A stretch of DNA of 20,537 nt, from positions 1-20,537 of the forward strand of contig CAZLDQ010000099.1 of the NCBI GenBank assembly GCA_964558295.1, written 5' to 3'. The stretch comes from JBDKTH01 sp964558295 (lineage in GTDB: Bacteria; Planctomycetota; Planctomycetia; Pirellulales; Thermoguttaceae). Under the pieces are notes generated by a model. It did no database searches and was not told the DNA's origin. It worked only from the letters and a program-made list of their open reading frames with translations. This document shows positions 1 through 7,314 of this stretch, piece after piece. Made by a program: the position numbers and the translations under genes. Numbering within the stretch: position 1 is the stretch's first letter; each line of letters opens with the position of its first letter.

Positions 1-48
1 GTTGGGAGAGGACTTGCACCTCCAAACCGTCAAACATGCTCGGCATAC

Positions 49-84
49 AAAAAGGACCGGACCTCCGAAGAGATCCGGTCCCTT
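49..84 (-). terminator. Rho-independent terminator with UUCG tetraloop
   Basis: Read on the minus strand, positions 81-70 pair with 54-65 to give a 12-bp stem with one U-G wobble. It is closed by a C-G pair around the tetraloop UUCG (69-66). The next five minus-strand bases (53-49) are all T, and three more weak pairs (84-82 with 51-53) can extend the stem. It lies about 60 bases after the stop codon of the Cys-rich protein gene, so it is the expected end of that transcript. This is one of the clearest RNA signals in the window. Confidence 0.9.
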
Positions 85-139
85 ATCAAGCTCTCATTAG
101 CCCAGACCAACAGGACAGGTCCAGACTTTGGACATCAAC

Positions 140-748
140 CTAACTCTTGGGAGCCGGGGCAGCCGGAGCCGCCGGGGCCGCCGGAGCAGCCGGGGCCTTC
201 ACGGCAGGAGCCGGAGCAGCCGGAGCAGCCGGAGCCGGAACCACGGCCGGAGCAGCGACGGGGCCGCAGCAGACCGGGGCGCAGCACGCCGGCTTGCAAA
301 CCTTACGGCAGGCCAACTTGGCCTTCAGGCTTTGGAGACGGCAGCACTTCTTGACCTTGCAGCACGGCTTCGGGCAGCAATCCGGGGCGCCGGGGGCCGG
401 GGCGCCGCCCGGCGCCGGCGCACCCGGGGCCGGGGCGCCGGGGGCCGGAGCACACGGGGCCGGGGCGCAGGGGGCCGGAGCGCACGGGGCCGGAGCGCAG
501 GTGGCCGGCTTGCAGCAAACCTTGCGGCAGGCCAGCTTGGCCTTCAGGGCCTGCAAACGGCAGCAGGTCTTCGGAGCGCAGGTGTCCGGAGCACAGGTCT
601 CCGGAGCGCAGGGAGCGCAAACCGGAGCCGGAGCGCAAACCTCAGGGGCGCACGTCTTCGGACGGCAAGTACGAGCGGCTTCCGCCGTCAGGGCGGTGCT
701 CAGCAACGCAACCAAGGTTGCGACGCCAATAAGATAGATGCGATTCAT
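140..748 (-). CDS. Secreted Cys/Pro/Ala-rich repeat protein
   Basis: I do not recognise a named family. The 202-residue product starts with a Sec signal peptide (Asn-Arg, a hydrophobic stretch, probable cleavage after Ala-Glu-Ala near residue 24). The mature part holds about 28 cysteines in roughly 177 residues, mostly as Cys-Ala-Pro and Cys-Cys units. Two near-identical segments, Cys-Cys-Arg-Leu-Gln-(Ala/Ser)-Leu-Lys-Ala-Lys-Leu-Ala-Cys-Arg-Lys-Val-Cys, flank an Ala-Pro-(Cys/Gly) tandem stretch. The tail is Ala/Pro only and ends Pro-Lys-Ser. The start is fixed by GGAGG at 757-761, eight bases upstream. A strong terminator follows at 49-84, so it is probably a single-gene transcript. The organisation suggests a disulfide-cross-linked envelope or surface structural protein, which is inference. 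The opposite strand is also open across this low-complexity DNA, but only the minus frame has a signal peptide and a ribosome binding site. Confidence 0.82.
   Translation of the reverse strand: MNRIYLIGVATLVALLSTALTAEAARTCRPKTCAPEVCAPAPVCAPCAPETCAPDTCAPKTCCRLQALKAKLACRKVCCKPATCAPAPCAPAPCAPAPCAPAPGAPAPGAPAPGGAPAPGAPDCCPKPCCKVKKCCRLQSLKAKLACRKVCKPACCAPVCCGPVAAPAVVPAPAAPAAPAPAVKAPAAPAAPAAPAAPAPKS
289..565 (-). repeat. Internal duplication and Ala-Pro tandem repeats in the Cys-rich gene
   Basis: Two copies of a segment of about 60 bases (289-346 and 505-565) are closely similar and encode the Lys/Leu/Arg/Cys motif twice. Between them, roughly 370-505, lie imperfect 12-15-base units rich in GGGGCCGG and GGAGC that encode repeated Ala-Pro-Cys or Ala-Pro-Gly. 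The arrangement suggests growth by unequal exchange or replication slippage. Confidence 0.8.
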
Positions 749-1274
749 TCAAGCATCCTCCAAAGTAACAGGTACCGTAGCGTTAAAAAGGGATTCGCAG
801 TGTGTGGCCACCGACTTCCGACTTCATCAGGCTCCCCGCCCTCGATGGCCCAACGACAGGGAGTAGTCCAGATGAACTCAGCACACAACCACCCGTCCGC
901 TCTGTTAAAGGTTTGAGGACTGGGAATATGGCACCAAGTTCACAGTATATGACGATAGGCTAGCATGACCGGACGCCATGTCAAGCTGCCGGGGCGCGAA
1001 AATATACCTCTTGGGTTCCGTCGGCGATCTAGGAATTTTGCGAAATTTGCCGGGGAAAATGGAGCCTATCGCAAATAAATCGCTCCCCCAAAAGAACACG
1101 GGAGAGGGGGCACATGCCAATCCTCTCCCGCAAGATACGCTCAACTGATGCAGTTGCAACGGCTTAGAGCCGCCACGGAGCCGTGGGGCACTCTGTTCGC
1201 TCGGGCGCCTGGGATCAACGTCCGGCCTGCACGCCCCGTCAGGAAAAACCATGAAAAACGTGAGCTTTGCGTGC
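749..1274. other. Intergenic stretch, no convincing gene
   Basis: This gap of 526 bases separates the Cys-rich protein gene from the lipoprotein gene. It must hold the promoter of the former, but I could not find a good -35/-10 pair. The only structure I trust is the hairpin near 1099-1130. Two short perfect hairpins occur at 1142-1156 (CAACTG/CAGTTG) and 1173-1186 (CCACGG/CCGTGG). Base composition is more AT-rich around 900-1080 than in the surrounding genes. The open frames here lack ribosome binding sites and protein-like composition. Confidence 0.6.
1090..1130 (-). terminator. Probable terminator of the lipoprotein transcript
   Basis: The minus strand reads a perfect 9-bp stem (1130-1122 with 1107-1099, CGGGAGAGG/CCTCTCCCG) with a small inner GGC/GCC stem in the loop. 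A T-rich run, TGTTCTTTT, follows. It lies about 145 bases beyond the stop codon of the lipoprotein gene. The U-tract is imperfect and the distance is long, so the call is moderate. Confidence 0.5.
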
Positions 1275-1922
1275 TTAACGTTGCACGGAATTTCCGGATT
1301 CTTCCGGCAGTTGCGCCTGTTTGCTGGCGGCCTCGGCCCGTCGACGGATTTCTTCCTTGACCATATCCAGCTTTTGGCGGGTTTCATCGGGCTTCTCGAA
1401 ATCCAACAGGAGTGGGGGTTCGCCTGGGAAGACGACCACCGCCATTCCCGCCACGCGCCAACCATTTCGTTCCTTACGAACCATCAACGTGATTTGGTCG
1501 GAACGTTCATTCCCCTCTTGGTCGACATCGGACCATTGGCTTTCGACCCTCGCTCCGTCGTCAGCCAGCATCTCGACTTTGCCCACGACAAACTTGGCGG
1601 TGTCGCTTCCCGGGGGCGCCACCTGAATCCCCAGCGAGTTGACCTTTTCCCTGGCAGTCGGAGTAAACATCGCTGCCGTTTTTTCGTCATCTCCGCAGCG
1701 CACCGCCTCGAGAAACGTGGCCACTGCGCTGGCAGGATCCGCGGTTGTAGCAGCCAATGTTTCCTCGAGATTGACCTGCGTGCCACTGCCCGTGGCCGTT
1801 TGGGTCACTTGTTCTTGTGGCTTGACGCTGGTCGTCGTCTGACTAGTCGGGTTGGAGCCACCACAGCCCACGATCCCGACAAAAACAAACGTCCACCACA
1901 ACCTCCAGTGTCTGTTTTGCAT
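1275..1922 (-). CDS. Small lipoprotein with NTF2-like/DUF4878-type C-terminal domain
   Basis: The product has about 215 residues. The N-terminus is a short basic stretch, a hydrophobic segment and an Ile-Val-Gly-Cys lipobox near residue 20, so it is expected to be lipidated and anchored in a membrane. A Thr/Ser/Gln-rich linker follows. The rest (from about residue 55) carries 'FLEAVRCGDDEKTAAMFT' followed by alternating strands, as in small NTF2-like lipoprotein domains. That resemblance is by eye only. The start at 1922 is chosen because AAGGAG lies nine bases upstream; the ATG nine bases further up directly abuts the same AAGGAG and is too close. The C-terminus is charged and probably helical. 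It is 243 bases downstream of the KAP-like ATPase gene on the same strand, so it may be transcribed separately. Confidence 0.75.
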   Translation of the reverse strand: MQNRHWRLWWTFVFVGIVGCGGSNPTSQTTTSVKPQEQVTQTATGSGTQVNLEETLAATTADPASAVATFLEAVRCGDDEKTAAMFTPTAREKVNSLGIQVAPPGSDTAKFVVGKVEMLADDGARVESQWSDVDQEGNERSDQITLMVRKERNGWRVAGMAVVVFPGEPPLLLDFEKPDETRQKLDMVKEEIRRRAEAASKQAQLPEESGNSVQR

Positions 1923-2165
1923 CCCATCCATCTCCTTGATTGCCAGCATCCTGCTCCACCCTGGAAACGCAGTCTGAGCCCCAGTGTCTTTCCTTGCAGT
2001 TGGGGCTGGGGAGTGTCTCAGGAACGCTCGGTGGCGTCAAGATGAAAAAGGGGCGACAAGAGGAGGGGAGGACGAAAGATAGGAAGCCGGGGAAGACCGC
2101 GATGTGGCAAGCGTAAGACTTGGTGGGGCGGCCTCTCGACGCCCTTGGTCCTTGGACGCTCGTGC

Positions 2166-3671
2166 TTATACCGTCGTTCCGCGGTCGAAGGCGTCTTGTT
2201 CCCGTTGATAAAGGGCCAACACGGCTTCAAAGGTTTCCCCGGAGATCTGCCACGCCGGCTTGTCGTCGGTGTGGGCGTTCGTATGGGTGACGAAGAGACG
2301 GTAGAGAAACTTGAACAGATGCCGTGGCACGCGCAGAGTGCGCAGGGCATTGACCAGGCGGTGTTGGTCGACCGTGGGCTCGAACAGGTCGGTCAGCCGC
2401 GGCGTGCGTCCGTTGACGGCGCAAGCTTGCAGCCGCGACTCAGCCAGATCATAGAGCGATTGGCCGGTCCAGTCGAGCGAGCGGACGAGATTCTGTTTAT
2501 CGAGCCGGGCACGCTGGTGGAAGTCGCGGTCCTCGCGGTCGACGTAGTACGACAGTTCTACCGGCAGGAGCAGTTTCAACCCGAGCCCCGGATGCTTGAG
2601 GAACTTGTTGTCGAGCATCGGCCAAAGCATCGCCCGCATCAATTCGGCCGACCCGTTGATCAGGTAGGGTTCATCGACGCGGTCGACGAGCACAATCACG
2701 CCGGAGAATCCGAGTGCGTGAAGCACTTCCTGGAATTTGGTGAGAAGCTGATAACGATCGTCAGTGCGGCGGTAGGCGGGCAGAGGCTGCCCGACGAGTT
2801 GACGGCCAGGAAACCGCAGCAAAAGTCGCCGCAGAAGGTGGACGTTCTGGTTGAGTACCCGCGTGCTACGTGCGATGGAACGGGCACGCCAATGCCATTT
2901 GATCAGCCGGGTGAGCCGTGGTAGCCAGCTGGCGGCAATCACCAAATACGGCCAGGGGCGCAACAGCCAGGGCCAGCTGCTGTGGCCGGCAATCCCCAGA
3001 CCGACGATCAGCCCAAACACGGCTACGGTGACCAGCACGCCAAGAGCCGTATCCCATTTTGCTCGCCACGTGGAAAACCCCAACTTGCGGCGCAGCCGGC
3101 TCCAGCGGGCTTCCGAGGTCTCAGCGGTCGACTGGTCGTAGCAGGCAGCCAGCAAGAGCACATCGCGGACTTGCGTCGGTGCGAGCGATTTGACCGGCAG
3201 CGGTTCGGTGTCGCAGGCCGCCGGATGGCTGGTCTGTTTCACTTCGAGGATCCGATCGACCAGTTGGGTGACGCCTAACGAGAGGATCGCATCCATGTGG
3301 TCCCACAGTTCCCATTGTCCCAGCACGCGGTCGGCTCGGCGACGGCGTCCGGAGAACCGTTCGCGGAAGCGATCCAGATAGGGATTGAAATCGGCGTACT
3401 GAATCACGAAGACCCGGGCGTTGGGATGATCGGCATTATGGTCGGCCAAGTGGCGGACCATCTGCAAGCGGAGGGCCGTTTTTCCCGCCCCCTTCTCGCC
3501 AAACACAATCGCCGTGGCTGGTTCGTCCGGATTGCCGAAAATCTTGTCCCAGGTCGGGTGATAGGTGCTGGTGATGCAGTGGCCTTTGAAGATCAGGTCG
3601 GTCTGGGCGTCCTCATCTGCAAATGGATTCTCTGCGATGCCGTGATGTTCGAGAAATTCTCGGATCTTCAT
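2166..3671 (-). CDS. KAP-like membrane-inserted P-loop ATPase
   Basis: A P-loop NTPase of 501 residues. The Walker A motif GEKGAGKT is at about 58-65 and the Walker B-like GVIVLVDRVDEP at about 324-335. Between them are two predicted membrane segments (about 209-228 and 235-251). That placement of membrane helices inside the NTPase core is the hallmark of KAP-type NTPases, though the N-terminal 'ENPFADEDAQ' also recalls ExeA/ORC-like AAA proteins. After Walker B come conserved-looking basic and aromatic segments ('LKLLLPVELSYYVDRED', 'RSLDWTGQSLYDLAESRL'). The gene begins 15 bases after the stop of the GYF_2 protein gene, so they form an operon. The ribosome site is weak (AAGG). The likely role is ATP-driven remodelling or signalling at the inner membrane; the substrate is unknown. 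Confidence 0.78.
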   Translation of the reverse strand: MKIREFLEHHGIAENPFADEDAQTDLIFKGHCITSTYHPTWDKIFGNPDEPATAIVFGEKGAGKTALRLQMVRHLADHNADHPNARVFVIQYADFNPYLDRFRERFSGRRRRADRVLGQWELWDHMDAILSLGVTQLVDRILEVKQTSHPAACDTEPLPVKSLAPTQVRDVLLLAACYDQSTAETSEARWSRLRRKLGFSTWRAKWDTALGVLVTVAVFGLIVGLGIAGHSSWPWLLRPWPYLVIAASWLPRLTRLIKWHWRARSIARSTRVLNQNVHLLRRLLLRFPGRQLVGQPLPAYRRTDDRYQLLTKFQEVLHALGFSGVIVLVDRVDEPYLINGSAELMRAMLWPMLDNKFLKHPGLGLKLLLPVELSYYVDREDRDFHQRARLDKQNLVRSLDWTGQSLYDLAESRLQACAVNGRTPRLTDLFEPTVDQHRLVNALRTLRVPRHLFKFLYRLFVTHTNAHTDDKPAWQISGETFEAVLALYQREQDAFDRGTTV

Positions 3672-3686
3672 AGGGCCTTGCGATAT

Positions 3687-4520
3687 CTACGTAAGCTCCC
3701 GTGGCGTCAAAGGAACGGCCACCGCCGCCTTAGACGTCGGAGGAGTCGTTGGTTCGGGTTGCGCCGAGGGTTGCCGGAAGAGAACGAGCAGAAACACGAT
3801 TACCAAGAAAACGATAGTCAGTGCTAAGCCGGCAATGATCATCGTTGTCGGCATTCCGGAGGGGCGGGCAAACGTCGGTAATGGAGTAGTGGGACCGGGT
3901 TTTCCGCCTAAGGACGGTATCAGGGGGACGTGCTTGAGTTGCGGAAACACTTGGTGTGCTTCTTGCCAGTCGTGCCACCCCTCGCGCCACACCAGCGAAT
4001 CGGCGCCCACGCGACCTTCGTTCAACCAAGTACGCATGATCTCACAGGTCGCCGGACCGTACTGCCCTCCGGCCGCCGGCCGAACATACCAAACGGCCGT
4101 CGGCGCCTCGGTCAGTGGATCAGGCGGCACTCCCGTCATGGGGGAAGATACTGCGCCACGGCTGGCCGCCCCCGTCGGCGCGGCAGCCAACGGTTCAGCG
4201 GGAGCGGGAGACCTTGACAGCTCCACCGGCGTTGGCGCGACCGACGAAGTAGCGGCGGCTGGAGAACTTGACACCGGCTGCGTGGCTGGATGGGCCATCG
4301 CAGACGCCGTTGATGCGCCGAACGGTTGACTGGTCGGTTGAACCGTGGACGGTCCGCCCGGCGGACCGCCTTGCCCAGAAGTCGATTTGTTCGGTGAGAT
4401 CGTACTTTCCGTGGGGATCATCATGCTGACCCCACAGTACGGGCAAATGCCGCGTCGGCCCGCTTGAAACGCCTTGACGTTCAGTTTGTGACCGTTCGGA
4501 CAATAGAATCGAATGCCCAT
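3687..4520 (-). CDS. Zinc-ribbon and GYF_2 domain membrane protein
   Basis: The protein has 277 residues. The N-terminal 'FYCPNGHKL...GICPYCG' (Cys7, His11, Cys26, Cys29) looks like a small zinc ribbon. A long Pro/Ser/Ala/Thr-rich linker (about 40-140) leads to a GYF_2-like domain (about 143-197) with the typical 'WYVRPAAGGQYGP', 'LNEGRVGADSLVWREGWHDWQ' pattern. A single membrane helix follows (about 227-248) and the tail is short. GYF_2 domains are commonly protein-protein interaction modules in planctomycete and other bacterial membrane proteins. With its soluble domains N-terminal, it is probably tail-anchored with those domains in the cytoplasm. It is the first gene of an operon with the KAP-like ATPase and may recruit or regulate it (inference). 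The promoter at 4636-4663 reads into it. Confidence 0.82.
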   Translation of the reverse strand: MGIRFYCPNGHKLNVKAFQAGRRGICPYCGVSMMIPTESTISPNKSTSGQGGPPGGPSTVQPTSQPFGASTASAMAHPATQPVSSSPAAATSSVAPTPVELSRSPAPAEPLAAAPTGAASRGAVSSPMTGVPPDPLTEAPTAVWYVRPAAGGQYGPATCEIMRTWLNEGRVGADSLVWREGWHDWQEAHQVFPQLKHVPLIPSLGGKPGPTTPLPTFARPSGMPTTMIIAGLALTIVFLVIVFLLVLFRQPSAQPEPTTPPTSKAAVAVPLTPRELT

Positions 4521-4635
4521 GCGTGTTACTCACCGGCCACAACGACGATCCCTGCGAGCTGACCTGATGCGTCTGACGGTGCTCGCCCGGCCGTCAGCGA
4601 GTCTCCCTACTTCAGAGCTGTAACTCCTTTCCTCT

Positions 4636-4663
4636 ATTATACATCGGCACCAACCCCTGTGAA
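4636..4663 (-). promoter_or_regulatory. Sigma-70-like promoter for the GYF_2/ATPase operon
   Basis: On the minus strand TTCACA (4663-4658, five of six matches to TTGACA) and a perfect TATAAT (4641-4636) are separated by 16 bases. Transcription would start near 4629, leaving a leader of about 110 bases before the start codon at 4520. It is the best housekeeping-type promoter I found in the window. Confidence 0.65.
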
Positions 4664-4766
4664 GCGGGATCATCGGAGGTTACAGAAGGTGCGCAGCTAC
4701 AGCCATCGGTGAATTGATCTGGGGGCTCAGCCCCATTTGTGCTACCCTCTGGGGCCCATACAGGTT

Positions 4767-4790
4767 CGTGCTGCCAGGACTGGTAGCACG
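4767..4790. repeat. Perfect inverted repeat upstream of the hydrolase gene
   Basis: Bases 4767-4776 (CGTGCTGCCA) pair with 4781-4790 (TGGTAGCACG) around GGAC, with one G-T wobble. It lies 60-83 bases upstream of the hydrolase start and downstream of any likely minus-strand transcription start. It could be an operator or a structured leader. No T-run follows on either strand, so a terminator is unlikely. Confidence 0.5.
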
Positions 4791-4849
4791 GCAAACGGTT
4801 TCCTTCGTTACCGCTTCTGATCGTATGTACATCGTGGGAGATGGTTTGC

Positions 4850-6844
4850 ATGGAACGACAAGCCTTTGCGAGATTGATCCTCCTCGGTCTCGGGTTGGGG
4901 GGATGGTTGGTTCTGACTGGCTGTAGCAGCAAGGAACAAGAGGCGGTTCCACAACGGGCGTCCGCCCCAAGTGGGGTGCCTGCGACGGCAACTTCTCCAT
5001 CGCCATTGCCTACCCCCACGGCGCAATGGCCTAACCCCTCGGCGTCCCCTCCCGCTTCTGAAACCACTTGGCCAGCCGATCCGGTGGCCACAAGTCCAGC
5101 CGCCAAATCGGCGTCGATTCCTTGGAATTCGCCGACGTCCTCAGGAGTTGAGCTGACTCCGGCACCAACGAATTCACCATCGGCGGCGCTGCCGCCCATA
5201 GCCCCTGTCGAAGTGCCGGCTCAGACCGCCTCGCCAGCCCCCCGGATGCTGTTGGCCCAACCACCGATGACGGCCCCCCTCGATGTTACGGAGACGGCCC
5301 CAATGAAGAGCTTGGAGGCCGCGCCGTCGACGATCGATCTTTCCCCGTCAAAGACTTCTCGGGCTGCCTCTTCGACGATCGCCGCATCACGGATGATGCA
5401 GGAACCGATGGCGGCGGAGACGGTACCAGAGACCAAATCTGTACCGCGGAATGTGGACCTGCCGATCACCAAGTCGGCGACGCCTGCCGCGCCGGTCGCC
5501 CCCACCTCGCCTGCGGCACCGTCCATGGCGGCCTCGGCGTCGGCGACGGTTCCGGCGGCCCCCGGGGCCGAAGCCCCTCCGACTGCCATGCCGTTGGCCA
5601 CACAATCTCCCGAAGGCTATCAACTTGTTACTGTTTTCTATGGCACAGACCGTAAGGCGGTCGAAGTAGCGCACGCCACCGGACTAAGCAGCGTTGGCTG
5701 GTTTCTGCTGGCGGCAGCTTCGGCCCTGACCACGCTGCTGTTGGCCGTGCTCATGCTTTGGCACACGAAGAGCCGGTCGATTGCCTGGGCGACCGGAGCT
5801 GGTCTGCTAGTGACGCTGGGGCTTAGCGTAATGACAATCAAGACGCGGCTGGAGACTCCGGCCAATCCCGAAGGTCCCGGCCGCGTCTACGGCAGCGAAC
5901 GGGGCGAACTGGAGATGGGGATGTGTCAGGTTAGCATTCCCAAGCGGCACGAAGTCGGCGAGGTGGAGCGTCCCTCGATTTTCCGCCTGGAACTGCAAGA
6001 AGATCCCACCAAGCACGTAGTGCTGCTCAACGTCCAGCCGGAACCAGTCGATCGTTTCATGGAGTCACTCAAGGCCCGGGTAGCCAGTTCACCGGAAAAG
6101 GAAGCGTTTGTCTTCGTTCATGGTTATAACGTGACGTTCGAAGCGGCGGCCCAACGCACGGCTCAGATGGCCTTCGATCTCAAATTTCCTGGAGCACCGA
6201 TCTTCTTCAGCTGGCCGTCGCAAGGCAGACTCCTCGATTACACGGTCGATGAGACCAACGTGGTGTGGACCGTACCTCATCTCAAAGAGTTCCTGGTGAA
6301 CATTGCCCAGCATTCCGGTGCTCGGTCGGTGCATCTGATCGCCCACAGCATGGGCAATCGGGCCTTGACCTCTGCGCTCCAGGCGTTGTCGTATGAAATG
6401 AAAGGCTCGCCGCCGCTGTTCCGCGAAGTGATTCTCACAGCGCCGGATATCGACGCCGACGTATTCCGCCGTGATATCGCCCCGGCCATTGTGCAAACGG
6501 CTCACCGAGTGACCCTCTATGCTTCGTCGAACGATGAAGCCTTAGTGATGTCGAAGAAGGTGCACGGTTACCCCCGGGCCGGCGATTCGGGGAGTGGACT
6601 GGTCATCCTCCCTGGAATCGATACGATCGACGTTTCGTCGGTTGACACCAGCCTGTTGGGCCATTCCTATTACGGCAGCAACGGCACTGTGCTGGCAGAC
6701 CTGCTCGACCTGCTGCACGATTCCAAGCCGCCGTTGCAGCGTCGCTGGCTGCGTCCCATGCAACTCGGCTCGTTGCTCTATTGGGTCTTCGTCGGCAGTC
6801 AGAATCCCGTCGGCACCTCGTCACCGGATGGGGTCTTGCGGTAA
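4850..6844 (+). CDS. Lipoprotein alpha/beta hydrolase of the DUF900 type
   Basis: The start at 4850 is preferred because GGGAG (4836-4840) is nine bases upstream; the ATG at 4841 abuts it. The product has 664 residues. A lipoprotein signal ends in Leu-Thr-Gly-Cys (Cys at about 25), followed by a low-complexity Pro/Ala/Ser/Thr linker to about residue 250. The hydrolase domain begins with 'VTVFYGTDRKA', is interrupted by two membrane helices (about 282-303 and 310-329), then resumes with 'RVYGSERGELEMGMCQVSIP'. The core shows 'FVFVHGYNVTF', 'IFFSWPSQG', the nucleophile elbow AHSMGN (Ser at about 500), 'LTAPDIDADVF' as the acid-residue region, and a late 'LLGHSYYG' that could supply the histidine. 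The substrate is unknown; lipase or esterase activity is an inference from the fold. It would be an envelope enzyme. It is divergent from the GYF_2 operon. Confidence 0.83.
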   Translation: MERQAFARLILLGLGLGGWLVLTGCSSKEQEAVPQRASAPSGVPATATSPSPLPTPTAQWPNPSASPPASETTWPADPVATSPAAKSASIPWNSPTSSGVELTPAPTNSPSAALPPIAPVEVPAQTASPAPRMLLAQPPMTAPLDVTETAPMKSLEAAPSTIDLSPSKTSRAASSTIAASRMMQEPMAAETVPETKSVPRNVDLPITKSATPAAPVAPTSPAAPSMAASASATVPAAPGAEAPPTAMPLATQSPEGYQLVTVFYGTDRKAVEVAHATGLSSVGWFLLAAASALTTLLLAVLMLWHTKSRSIAWATGAGLLVTLGLSVMTIKTRLETPANPEGPGRVYGSERGELEMGMCQVSIPKRHEVGEVERPSIFRLELQEDPTKHVVLLNVQPEPVDRFMESLKARVASSPEKEAFVFVHGYNVTFEAAAQRTAQMAFDLKFPGAPIFFSWPSQGRLLDYTVDETNVVWTVPHLKEFLVNIAQHSGARSVHLIAHSMGNRALTSALQALSYEMKGSPPLFREVILTAPDIDADVFRRDIAPAIVQTAHRVTLYASSNDEALVMSKKVHGYPRAGDSGSGLVILPGIDTIDVSSVDTSLLGHSYYGSNGTVLADLLDLLHDSKPPLQRRWLRPMQLGSLLYWVFVGSQNPVGTSSPDGVLR

Positions 6845-6877
6845 AATGACTCCTGAAGACGAACGACCGCCAAACAA

Positions 6878-6903
6878 GGCTCTTCCGGGAATCCCAGGAA
6901 GCC
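6878..6903. terminator. Possible hairpin terminator after the hydrolase gene
   Basis: GGCT(CT)TCC pairs with GGAAGCC across an inner GGG/CCC stem, 34 bases after the hydrolase stop codon. There is no real T-run on the plus strand and only TTGTTT on the minus strand, so it may be a weak or factor-dependent terminator. Confidence 0.25.
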
Positions 6904-7018
6904 GAGAAACACGATTTGAGGAGGATGCGCGGGCTTCTCTCTTCTGGTCCATATTGTGAGGGAAAACGCCATAGTTCTCTTACCGGGTGAATCGCCGGCA
7001 AAGCCCGGCCTCGGGTGA

Positions 7019-7246
7019 CAAGCCGGCATACGTTTCTCCCATCTCTGGTCTGCCTTGGCGATCAACGTGAAGAGCGAGTTCACCTGGGACGCGTTTGGAC
7101 AGGGCAACCTCGGCGTGATCGACCACCTTCTGTTCAACCGCCCCGGCGCCACGCATGTCATCGCCGGTGGCATCATCGAGTTGGCAAAGCCCCTCTCCGA
7201 CCACAAGCCGATCTGGGCGGAGTTGGAATTCGGAGGGAGCGAGTAA
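7019..7246 (+). pseudogene. C-terminal fragment of an endonuclease/exonuclease/phosphatase-family gene
   Basis: The open frame after the stop at 7016-7018 encodes about 75 residues that read like the end of an EEP (DNase I-like) phosphodiesterase. It has 'FTWDAFGQGNLGVIDHLLFN' followed by 'LAKPLSDHKPIWAEL'. Ser-Asp-His near the C-terminus is the usual last catalytic motif of that superfamily. The rest of the domain (about 200 residues with the metal-binding Glu and the Asn/His motifs) is missing, and the frame is closed upstream. A TTG codon at 7055 is the only possible start and has no ribosome site. I infer a deletion remnant. Assignment rests on motif recognition alone. Confidence 0.5.
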
Positions 7247-7314
7247 GCCGTTTGCCTGAGGTTCGCTTCACGCCCCGGAGGGCGTTCCCTACAGGTGTTG
7301 TTCGTCCAAATCCC

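Larger units (their letters stand above)
4521..4849. other. Divergent intergenic region
   Basis: This stretch of 329 bases separates the minus-strand GYF_2 operon from the plus-strand hydrolase gene. It holds the minus promoter described separately and a 10-bp perfect hairpin at 4767-4790. A short TGGGG/CCCCA hairpin lies at 4720-4735. No clear plus-strand -35/-10 pair was found for the hydrolase. I see no gene in it. Confidence 0.6.
6845..7314. other. Intergenic stretch with gene debris
   Basis: The 470 bases between two well-formed genes hold a truncated endonuclease/exonuclease/phosphatase fragment (described separately) and GC-rich hairpin-prone DNA. I find no intact gene with a start and ribosome binding site. 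A longer plus-strand open frame from about 7015 runs antisense into the Tat protein gene and has an unlikely composition. Confidence 0.5.

Noticed and set aside
1..28. Possible tRNA 3' part on the minus strand (GGAGG, TGCAAGT loop, CCTCT)
   Set aside because: The T-arm-like hairpin is real, but the next 17 bases do not fold as an anticodon arm and the terminator hairpin occupies the place of the 5' half. At best it is a chance or a tRNA tail scar at the edge.
370..510. CRISPR-like or minisatellite array
   Set aside because: The repeats are short, imperfect and in frame with a coding sequence; there are no unique spacers.
128..916. Long plus-strand open frame (Arg/Gly/Ser-rich) opposite the Cys-rich protein gene
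   Set aside because: It is the antisense of a low-complexity repeat and lacks a ribosome site and signal. The minus frame has both, plus a terminator.
905..1465. Minus-strand frame covering the end of the lipoprotein gene
   Set aside because: It overlaps the lipoprotein in another frame, has no start signal and no recognisable composition.
4612..5199. Minus-strand frame opposite the start of the hydrolase gene
   Set aside because: It is the antisense of the Pro/Ala linker and contains the clear -10/-35 of the GYF_2 operon.
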